Of a stretch of DNA of 44,743 nucleotides, positions 39,550 through 44,743 are shown in pieces. Source of the DNA: a virus. The DNA lies in IMG/VR virus record IMGVR_UViG_3300044616_000590, positions 1-44,743 of that record. The stretch is one strand, 5' to 3'. The notes below the pieces were generated by a model. That model searched no databases, was not told the origin of the DNA, and was given only the letters and a program-made list of their open reading frames with translations. The translations under genes and the position numbers were made by a program. How positions within the stretch are numbered: the first letter of the stretch is position 1; every line of letters starts with the position of its first letter.

Positions 39550-39557
39550 GATAGAAT
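39529..39557 (+). promoter_or_regulatory. Promoter before 39568
   Basis: TTGCGC, 17 nt ending TGA, TAGAAT. Confidence 0.55.
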
Positions 39558-39567
39558 AGGAGTAACT

Positions 39568-39786
39568 ATGACTACACGCAGACACAGACTAACTGACGAG
39601 GAACGAGTTGCCATGCGCCTTGCCACTTTAGTATCTGACTTGCGACTTGACATCGAGCAGGTTGGGCAGTATTTAGCGCAGGTAGCACCAACAGTATCGT
39701 ATAATAGACTTATCACAATCGCAGAAAGCGCACAACATCACAAAGAGGAGAAATACAATGAGCAATACCAATACAGACTTTTCTAG
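39568..39786 (+). CDS. Small helical protein, unknown
   Basis: 72 residues from ATG at 39568 (AGGAG upstream). RHRLTDEERVAMRLATLVSDLRLDIEQVGQYLAQVAP is mostly helical with a basic N-terminus and could be a small helical DNA-binding protein. It overlaps the next gene by 29 nt. Confidence 0.6.
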   Translation: MTTRRHRLTDEERVAMRLATLVSDLRLDIEQVGQYLAQVAPTVSYNRLITIAESAQHHKEEKYNEQYQYRLF

Positions 39787-40030
39787 TCGTTGTAATATTC
39801 TGGCAGACCTGTGGTTGAACTATAAAGATGATGCTGAGTTTTCTGACTTCATACAATATAATGACATGGGTTTGCCCCTAGCATTTTTTGTTAGTCAAGA
39901 AGTTGTTCCTAGTAATGATATGGTAATGAACTATGTCAATGAAACTTGGGAGTTATTCTTAGAGGCTCTAAAGATAGAAGACACAGGGTTTGACACACTT
40001 GACGAATTGCTAATGGGATTTGACAAGTAG
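39758..40030 (+). CDS. Small acidic protein, unknown
   Basis: 90 residues: NILADLWLNYKDDAEFSDFIQYNDMGLPLAFFVSQ, resembling small actinophage hypothetical proteins with this LAxLWxxY...F...DxGLPLAY layout. AGGAGAAA precedes the ATG. Confidence 0.65.
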   Translation: MSNTNTDFSSRCNILADLWLNYKDDAEFSDFIQYNDMGLPLAFFVSQEVVPSNDMVMNYVNETWELFLEALKIEDTGFDTLDELLMGFDK

Positions 40031-40036
40031 CCACGA

Positions 40037-40047
40037 AAGTGGTCGGC
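40037..40047 (+). repeat. AAGTGGTCGGC repeat, copy 4
   Basis: 11-bp repeat right after the gene ending at 40030. Confidence 0.5.
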
Positions 40048-40065
40048 ATATTATTTTAGTTATAC

Positions 40066-40137
40066 AAACCATTACGATACCAAACCATTTTTCCCCAAAA
40101 TAGGATTACGATCCAAACCATATTTTTCCCAAACCAT
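40066..40137. repeat. AAACCAT and ATTACGAT repeat cluster
   Basis: AAACCAT at 40066, 40082, 40115 and 40131; ATTACGAT at 40071 and 40105. More copies lie at 40383-40617. Confidence 0.65.
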
Positions 40138-40162
40138 GATAAATGGTGTTATGATTATATGT

Positions 40163-40381
40163 ATGCCAAGACATTTTTATAGAGTTAATTATCCAAACCA
40201 AGCAAATGATGATGATAGAGGTTTGCATAATGCCTTTGTAGCCTTTACTCATCTTATAGGTCTTAGTAAGTACTTCTCTTTTATCCCGCCCGTTTTTGAC
40301 AGGGACGAGTGGCGGGCCGAACACGGGGCGGGATCTAAAAAAGATTACGATCATACCATATATCCCCCTAATAAGCAATAA
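40163..40381 (+). CDS. Small protein, unknown
   Basis: 72 residues from ATG at 40163: RHFYRVNYPNQANDDDRGLHNAFVAFTHLIGLSKYFSF ... EWRAEHGAG. TATGAT lies 7 nt before the ATG (leaderless). No family recognised. It sits inside the AAACCAT repeat region. Confidence 0.6.
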   Translation: MPRHFYRVNYPNQANDDDRGLHNAFVAFTHLIGLSKYFSFIPPVFDRDEWRAEHGAGSKKDYDHTIYPPNKQ

Positions 40382-40497
40382 CAAACCATATTTCCTGGTT
40401 TTAAAACATTTTCAAACATAATAAAAAGTATTACGAACTTATTGGAATTTTCCCAGACTTTTGGCAATTTTTCTGCATAAATCTATTACGAAGATAC

Positions 40498-40526
40498 TTG
40501 ACAAACCATGGTTTTGCAGATATAAT
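40498..40526 (+). promoter_or_regulatory. Perfect consensus promoter with internal 12-bp palindrome
   Basis: TTGACA (40498-40503), 17 nt, TATAAT (40521-40526), both perfect. AAACCATGGTTT (40503-40514), a perfect palindrome, begins at the last base of the -35 and lies in the spacer. Confidence 0.75.
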
Positions 40527-40680
40527 GCCCAAACCTTGATATATGGTTTGACAGATATGGGGCATATATGGTATAAGGGTTTGATGGATATAGGGTTTGA
40601 TGGTTTGGCATTACGATCCCCGCATTAAAAAGCGCTTCATTACCCATATCTCTCCACTATCCTCCACTTTACTCCACATA
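40527..40680 (+). ncRNA. Candidate small RNA
   Basis: The transcript from the consensus promoter would hold a two-part stem (ATGCCC with GGGCAT, AAACC with GGTTT, 40525-40566), the GGGTTTGATGG direct repeat (40577, 40593), and C-rich CTCC units that could pair with GGAG ribosome-binding sites. No gene or clear terminator is seen. Confidence 0.35.
40577..40603 (+). repeat. Direct repeat GGGTTTGATGG x2
   Basis: Exact 11-bp copies at 40577-40587 and 40593-40603. Confidence 0.7.
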
Positions 40681-40736
40681 TAAAATAACAGTAAGATTTA
40701 TTTTTCAAAATAAGCGATGCTATAATTAAGTTTGCC

Positions 40737-41228
40737 ATGATAAAAGACGTATTTACGCAGCCACAAATAGATTTTATAAACCAACTCGTGTTGGATAACT
40801 ATGACAAATTGGATAGCAGGTATTCAGAACGAGGTAGGGAAGATATCGTTTTAACTCCCAATGGGACAGCAGCATTTGAGAACCTAAACCCTATTGCCAA
40901 AGAAATATGTGACCGTGTGCTTTCATATTTTGATGAGGGTAAATACATCAATGCCATAACCTATGGTGAATACACAAACAAACACACCAACCCTAATCTT
41001 CCACCACACAAGGATCCTATCCATACCAAGAATGGCCTAACCTTTGACTACCTATTGGATTCAAATGTTGATTGGCCAATATGTCTGGAAGGTGACTGTG
41101 TGAGCCTAGAAAAGAATGATGCTATCATTTTTAGTCCATGTGAGCAGTATCACCACAGACCAGAAATGATATTTAATGATGGCGATTATGTTAAAGTTTT
41201 ATTTTTTATGATTAGGACAAACCAATGA
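40737..41228 (+). CDS. 2OG-Fe(II) oxygenase-like, PHxD...HxRP type, copy 3
   Basis: 163 residues, the shortest of the three related copies. His91-x-Asp93 (PPHKDPIHT), His139 and Arg141 (YHHRPEMIF) match copies at 27560 and 28465, with LTFDYLLDSNVDWPICLEGDCVSLEKNDAIIFSP as the shared core. TATAAT lies 10 nt before the ATG. Confidence 0.68.
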   Translation: MIKDVFTQPQIDFINQLVLDNYDKLDSRYSERGREDIVLTPNGTAAFENLNPIAKEICDRVLSYFDEGKYINAITYGEYTNKHTNPNLPPHKDPIHTKNGLTFDYLLDSNVDWPICLEGDCVSLEKNDAIIFSPCEQYHHRPEMIFNDGDYVKVLFFMIRTNQ

Positions 41229-41380
41229 TATCTCACGACTCAAAAGTTGATATTATTGTAGAAATAATACACGAACATCTAAAGGGTAAGCATAAGGACT
41301 CTCTATCTAAAAGATTGGCGGTAGAGATAATTGAAGCCCTAGATGACGAACCTACACCATCATGGTATGAACACGGTTAA
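41225..41380 (+). CDS. Small protein, unknown
   Basis: 51 residues: DIIVEIIHEHLKGKHKDSLSKRLAVEIIEALD, two helices. ATGA overlap with the oxygenase gene. Confidence 0.55.
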   Translation: MISHDSKVDIIVEIIHEHLKGKHKDSLSKRLAVEIIEALDDEPTPSWYEHG

Positions 41381-41395
41381 TGCTATAATGGAAAG

Positions 41396-41518
41396 ATGTC
41401 TGATACATTGAAATGTTATTATTGTGATAACAAACCAGAATATACTCAACCAGATAAGACTACTGGTGTTATCGTCGATGTTTGTAAAAGACATTTTATC
41501 TACATGTATATGGGGTGA
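41396..41518 (+). CDS. Tiny zinc-finger-like protein
   Basis: 40 residues: LKCYYCDNKPEYTQPD ... VCKRHFIYMYMG, a CxxC...CxxH pattern. TATAAT (41384-41389) is exactly 6 nt before the ATG, so leaderless. Confidence 0.6.
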   Translation: MSDTLKCYYCDNKPEYTQPDKTTGVIVDVCKRHFIYMYMG

Positions 41519-41520
41519 TT

Positions 41521-41619
41521 ATGGACAAAGATAAGGCAGATGCCAACTTCAAGGCTTTTTGGATTCTATTGGGATCTATCATTGTTATTCTTACTATAGT
41601 AGGGATTGCTATTGGGTAA
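41521..41619 (+). CDS. Tiny membrane protein
   Basis: 32 residues: a charged head (DKDKADANFK) and one transmembrane helix (FWILLGSIIVILTIVGIAIG). It starts 2 nt after the upstream stop. Confidence 0.55.
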   Translation: MDKDKADANFKAFWILLGSIIVILTIVGIAIG

Positions 41620-41788
41620 TAGGGCTAATAGGGATTACGAAGAACTTACAGATCCCGTCGAACTTTTGGTAAAAACCAAAGCACCTACTAAATGGTTATT
41701 GATAGATAGGGAAACAGGACAAGTCTATCAAGGCAGTCCATATGGTCATTGGGATAGGTTAGATCCTGTTATAAAGGATAAAATATGA
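41606..41788 (+). CDS. Small protein, unknown; start uncertain
   Basis: Up to 60 residues from TTG at 41606 (or TTG at 41612). PTKWLLIDRETGQVYQGSPYGHWDRLDPVI is a convincing beta-rich core like small phage proteins with WxxxDxxTGxxYxG. Overlaps the membrane-protein gene by 14 nt. Confidence 0.6.
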   Translation: MLLGNRANRDYEELTDPVELLVKTKAPTKWLLIDRETGQVYQGSPYGHWDRLDPVIKDKI

Positions 41789-42321
41789 GAGTTCATTTAC
41801 TTACCCTGCCTGGAATGAAAGAAACTGTTGGAGAATATATCCAGATTAAGTTTGAAATCCCTCACGTTTCATTTAAGTATTCATTTGGACCAGATATGCC
41901 AGAAGATGATGTAGATCACATTATTGGCCTGTGCAGAAAACCACAAGAGGCCATTGCTGATCTTATTCATCAAGGATATGAAACACCTGCAGCATTAGAA
42001 AAATATAGAAGATATTCGGATTATATATGTGACAATGCTAAAACCATAATAAACTATGAATCTCTTAAAGATATAGATGGTTTGACTAAGGCATTGTTTA
42101 ATCATTTTGCCCTTGAGGATGATAACTGGAAAACCAAAACTGGCAAAGAGTCTTTGTTTGATGAGATAATGTCTAGGCAAATTCCATTTAATGTATGGGT
42201 TGAGCCATATCAGGATGCATTCAAGGGATTAATGTATCCAGAGATAGTCTTAAAGGGCATGATAGATGAAAGACTATTAGAGCATTATGATAAGGTGGAT
42301 ACTAGAACTATTAAACCCTAG
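41785..42321 (+). CDS. Protein of unknown function
   Basis: 178 residues, mixed alpha/beta (EEYIQIKF-like start, then HIIGLCRKPQEAIADLIHQGYETPAALEKYRRYSDYI). ATGA overlap upstream. The stretch FNVWVEPYQDAFKGLMYPEIVLKGMI is distinctive but not recognised. Confidence 0.6.
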   Translation: MRVHLLTLPGMKETVGEYIQIKFEIPHVSFKYSFGPDMPEDDVDHIIGLCRKPQEAIADLIHQGYETPAALEKYRRYSDYICDNAKTIINYESLKDIDGLTKALFNHFALEDDNWKTKTGKESLFDEIMSRQIPFNVWVEPYQDAFKGLMYPEIVLKGMIDERLLEHYDKVDTRTIKP

Positions 42322-42354
42322 TGCTAGTGTCTAGCATAAAATGGTTTGATATTT

Positions 42355-43242
42355 CTATTTACCGCCGAACTTTAAGCGCTTGTTTATTAGGTCTATAACT
42401 GTTTCAGAAACTTCTTTATTCCACCCACCGCCAGGGTGTTGATTATCGCCAGCCAAAAACCAATACTTTACATCGCTGTTACCGTAATCCTTTTTTGTGT
42501 AATCTGGATAAGATGTGGGTATTTTAAAATAAGAACTATATTGTTCAGCAAAGTTATCAAATACAGACTCTGAGTCAATATGCCAAGTACTCCACAAAAA
42601 TATAGAGCCATTTGCCTTGAATATATTTTCTAATAAATCTATCATTGTCAAATAAACTATTGCATTTTCTTGCGGTATATAGTTTTCTTTATACTTTGAT
42701 AACTCCTCATACATCCAGTCAACCGTATTGTCTTTATAGAAGTTTAATTGGGCTGGTATAAACTGATCTATGTATGTGCTGTAAATCATCTTTCGATGGA
42801 TGTCTGGCAATATCATTACTAGCACATCTGGTATTCCGTATTTATTAATAAAGGCGCATATATTTTTTATTATTAAATGAATTGATGCACCCATCATAGA
42901 AAGATTATAGCCTTTAGTGTCTTTTATATTTTTAAAGTATTCTGTTGTAAAATCAGACCATCTAAATTCTTGTGGGATATCCTGTCCAAAACTAAAAGAG
43001 CATCCACTGTACAATATGTTTAAATTGTCTTTATTTAAAGGCTCAAAGTTGTCTGTTCTAAATCCGTCTTTATTTATCTTATATGTTATATCATCAGCAT
43101 TTGTGCTCTTAGTATAAAAATAATCATTATCCCAGTACCCTTCTCTGGTTAGCATAGATCCATTAACACCTTTGATATGAAATTGTGAATGATCAAAAAC
43201 AGTTATGTTTTTATATATACTTTCATTAATGTTTAACGTCAT
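42355..43242 (-). CDS. SGNH/GDSL-type hydrolase 2
   Basis: 295 residues. ILYSGCSFSFGQDIP holds nucleophile Ser82; YNLSMMGAS, ILPDIHR and GDNQHPGGGW (Asp266, His269) fit blocks II, III and V. It is closely similar to the gene directly upstream and coupled by ATGA. Probably an esterase or deacetylase acting on surface sugars; target unknown. Confidence 0.75.
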   Translation of the reverse strand: MTLNINESIYKNITVFDHSQFHIKGVNGSMLTREGYWDNDYFYTKSTNADDITYKINKDGFRTDNFEPLNKDNLNILYSGCSFSFGQDIPQEFRWSDFTTEYFKNIKDTKGYNLSMMGASIHLIIKNICAFINKYGIPDVLVMILPDIHRKMIYSTYIDQFIPAQLNFYKDNTVDWMYEELSKYKENYIPQENAIVYLTMIDLLENIFKANGSIFLWSTWHIDSESVFDNFAEQYSSYFKIPTSYPDYTKKDYGNSDVKYWFLAGDNQHPGGGWNKEVSETVIDLINKRLKFGGK

Positions 43243-44111
43243 AAAACCTCAAGCACTCGTTTTGCAAATCTTTCATGCCACCCACCACCTGGATGTCTAC
43301 CATCCCCTGCTATTTTCCAATACGGAGATTCGTGCTCCTCATAGTCTTGCTTAACAGACCTTGGACCACTTATTAAGTTTTTAGAATCAAACCAGCAATC
43401 TAAATCGTTGGCAAACATAGAAAAACAATCCTCAGTTAAACCATCATATGTAGAAACTAAAAACTTAGAGCCAGCATTTTTGCATAATAACTCTAATAAT
43501 TTAAGCATTAATAAATTATTTAATAATAAATTTTCTGGCATCAGTTGATCAACAAAATTTTTAGCATCGGGCTTTTGTGTTCTAGGAGTTAAATCAAAAA
43601 ATTCTGATGTCACTGGATCAAAAGTAACTGTTCTAGTTATATCTGGCATTAATGCAATTATTAAATCTGGCATTCCGTAAGTATTAATAAAAGCACATAT
43701 GTTGCTAAGTGTTAAAAATATAGATCCACCCATAATAGACAAATTATATTCTTCAACATCTTTATTTTTAGATAATTCTTTTGTTATTAGTTTTGTCCAT
43801 AACATCTCTTCTGGTAGATCTTGTCCAAATGTTACTGAGCATCCGCTATACAAAACCGTAAACTTTTTCTTATCCACTGGCTTAAAATTATTGCATCTAA
43901 AACCCTGTTTGTTTAACTTATATAATAAGTCTATACTAAGTTTCATTGTATGCACATTATGCGTATAATAATAATCATCTTCCCAATATCCAGAATCCAT
44001 TTTATTATTACTTTTATTAGAGTTAAAAACCATCTGCATTCTGGTATTTACTATAGTATTAGGGCTAAGAATATCCCTATTATTATTTAAAATATCAGTT
44101 TTATATGCCAT
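43239..44111 (-). CDS. SGNH/GDSL-type hydrolase 3
   Basis: 290 residues. VLYSGCSVTFGQDLPEE (Ser92), YNLSIMGGS, LMPDITR and GDGRHPGGGWH (Asp270, His273). Tandem paralogue of the next gene. The N-terminal 70 residues (GYWEDDYYYTHN) are conserved between the pair but absent from the copy at 25507. TACAAT lies 7 nt before the ATG. Confidence 0.75.
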   Translation of the reverse strand: MAYKTDILNNNRDILSPNTIVNTRMQMVFNSNKSNNKMDSGYWEDDYYYTHNVHTMKLSIDLLYKLNKQGFRCNNFKPVDKKKFTVLYSGCSVTFGQDLPEEMLWTKLITKELSKNKDVEEYNLSIMGGSIFLTLSNICAFINTYGMPDLIIALMPDITRTVTFDPVTSEFFDLTPRTQKPDAKNFVDQLMPENLLLNNLLMLKLLELLCKNAGSKFLVSTYDGLTEDCFSMFANDLDCWFDSKNLISGPRSVKQDYEEHESPYWKIAGDGRHPGGGWHERFAKRVLEVL

Positions 44112-44125
44112 ATAATATATTGTAC

Positions 44126-44154
44126 TTGACTTTTATTCCTATAGAGAATATAAT
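44126..44154 (+). promoter_or_regulatory. Promoter of leaderless zinc-finger gene
   Basis: TTGACT, 17 nt, TATAAT, then exactly 6 nt to ATG at 44161. Confidence 0.7.
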
Positions 44155-44160
44155 GGTTAT

Positions 44161-44265
44161 ATGAATAGGTTTATTATATGCCCAGCCTGCAAAAAAGAGA
44201 TAGAGGTTAGGTGGGGTATTTTTGCCCATGATACACTTAATAGACACATAAAGGAGCATAGATGA
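44161..44265 (+). CDS. Tiny C2H2-type zinc finger protein
   Basis: 34 residues: ICPACKKEIEVRWGIFAHDTLNRHIKEHR, a C-x2-C ... H-x3-H finger. Leaderless, with a near-consensus promoter. ATGA overlap with the next gene. Possibly a DNA-binding regulator. Confidence 0.65.
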   Translation: MNRFIICPACKKEIEVRWGIFAHDTLNRHIKEHR

Positions 44266-44426
44266 AACAGCATACATTTCCAGACCCAGACAAAGAGGGA
44301 TATGAAATTGTTATACCTAATGAAGTTAAAAAAGATATCATCATTGAATATTTAAGAACAACCTATTATTGGTCTATTGCATTGGCATGTTTCATTATTG
44401 GATTTTTAGTTAGGTCCGTATTATGA
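44262..44426 (+). CDS. Small membrane protein
   Basis: 54 residues: a soluble first half (FPDPDKEGYEIVIPNEVKKD) and a C-terminal transmembrane helix (YWSIALACFIIGFLVRSVL). ATGA overlaps on both sides. Confidence 0.6.
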   Translation: MKQHTFPDPDKEGYEIVIPNEVKKDIIIEYLRTTYYWSIALACFIIGFLVRSVL

Positions 44427-44680
44427 TTAATTGGATTGTAGATAATTTATTTAAATGGGATAGCCTTCGCATTGCACTTTTTTCAGAAGTCGATTGGTAT
44501 AACTCTATTTCTCGTACCTTGGAAGATCCAGATTCTATGAAAACTGTTTCTACAATTTGGTGTGAGCCTGATGGTTGGCGTGGATGGAACTTAAAAGATG
44601 AAGGTACATATTATTTTCATGATTTGCCAGAAAAAGGTATTGCAGACATTATGGACATAATTTATGGGAGTGATGAATGA
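44423..44680 (+). CDS. Small protein, unknown
   Basis: 85 residues: IVDNLFKWDSLRIALFSEVDWYNSI ... WCEPDGWRGWNLKDEGTYYFHDLPE, Trp-rich mixed fold. Coupled by ATGA to both neighbours. Confidence 0.6.
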   Translation: MINWIVDNLFKWDSLRIALFSEVDWYNSISRTLEDPDSMKTVSTIWCEPDGWRGWNLKDEGTYYFHDLPEKGIADIMDIIYGSDE

Positions 44681-44743
44681 CCTGGGCTTGCCCTTGTAAT
44701 GGCTGTAAAAAGGCACAGAAGGTCATTATAGACCAGATCATTG
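44677..44743 (+). CDS. Start of a Cys-rich protein, cut by window
   Basis: 22 codons visible: TWACPCNGCKKAQKVIID, a CxCxxC cluster near the N-terminus. ATGA overlap upstream. The gene continues past the window. Confidence 0.55.
   Translation, partial: MTWACPCNGCKKAQKVIIDQII

Larger units (their letters stand above)
40382..40736. other. Non-coding regulatory region
   Basis: No gene seen in 355 nt. It holds AAACCAT (40383), ATTACGA (40430, 40485, 40610), a perfect consensus promoter with palindrome, GGGTTTGATGG twice, and a pyrimidine-rich stretch with three CTCCAC-type units (40651-40680). Confidence 0.6.

Noticed and set aside
42326-42340. TGCTAG-TGT-CTAGCA hairpin between convergent genes as a terminator
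   Set aside because: Six-bp stem with no T-run on either strand; termination possible but not supported.
1-44743. tRNA genes
   Set aside because: Looked for the T-arm consensus and acceptor stems by eye; none seen. A tRNAscan run would be decisive.

Overview
The window is part of a tailed double-stranded DNA phage genome (HK97-type head; portal, prohead protease, many tail-fibre genes). It is AT-rich and carries no rRNA, tRNA, integrase or insertion sequence that I can see. Several features hint at a Gram-positive, probably actinobacterial host: a PASTA-domain virion protein, a secreted lysozyme-like enzyme, a gp88-family protein, a class II (B12-dependent) ribonucleotide reductase, many leaderless transcripts and 16-bp Crp-type palindromes. 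The host assignment is inference, not something the sequence proves.

Layout. 1-24.3 kb is a leftward late block. It runs from a strong promoter near 24.35 kb through about 13 tail-fibre and receptor-binding genes (collagen-like fibres, coiled-coil fibres, three related small baseplate-type proteins, two proteins ending in Phe-rich FxFxP repeats). It then passes three 2OG-Fe(II)-oxygenase-like genes, ribonucleotide reductase and a large LamG protein to portal and a protease/scaffold gene cut by the window edge. A single rightward lysozyme gene with its own promoter lies antisense inside this block. 24.6-29.2 kb is a mixed accessory block with three more 2OG-oxygenase-like genes, an SGNH hydrolase, a DHH-like protein and a holin candidate. 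29.0-30.7 kb is a leftward cluster of seven or eight tiny genes, closed by a clear terminator. 31.1-40.4 kb is a rightward cluster of about 29 mostly tiny genes of unknown function, including gp88-like, DUF932-like and Api92-like proteins. 40.4-40.7 kb is a non-coding regulatory or RNA region. 40.7-44.7 kb holds another oxygenase, tiny genes in ATGA-overlapping chains and two leftward SGNH hydrolases.

How it works together. The late block builds and decorates the particle. The phage brings its own deoxynucleotide supply (NrdJ) and seven putative 2OG-Fe(II) oxygenases, at least two of them prolyl-hydroxylase-like, next to two collagen-like fibre genes. The early cluster is made of many short cassettes with their own promoters, nearly all TTGnnn-N17-TAnnAT with a TGn before the -10 box. 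The most unusual signals are regulatory. Six promoters combine a TGTGA-N6-TCACA palindrome with a (T/A)TGTCA box exactly 11 nt upstream of the -10; three more have the box alone. A perfect consensus promoter at 40.5 kb has a 12-bp palindrome between its -35 and -10 and half-sites scattered around it. A three-hairpin RNA candidate at 36.3 kb has a loop complementary to the phage's own ribosome-binding sites. Pairs of DnaA boxes occur at 0.87 and 32.36 kb.
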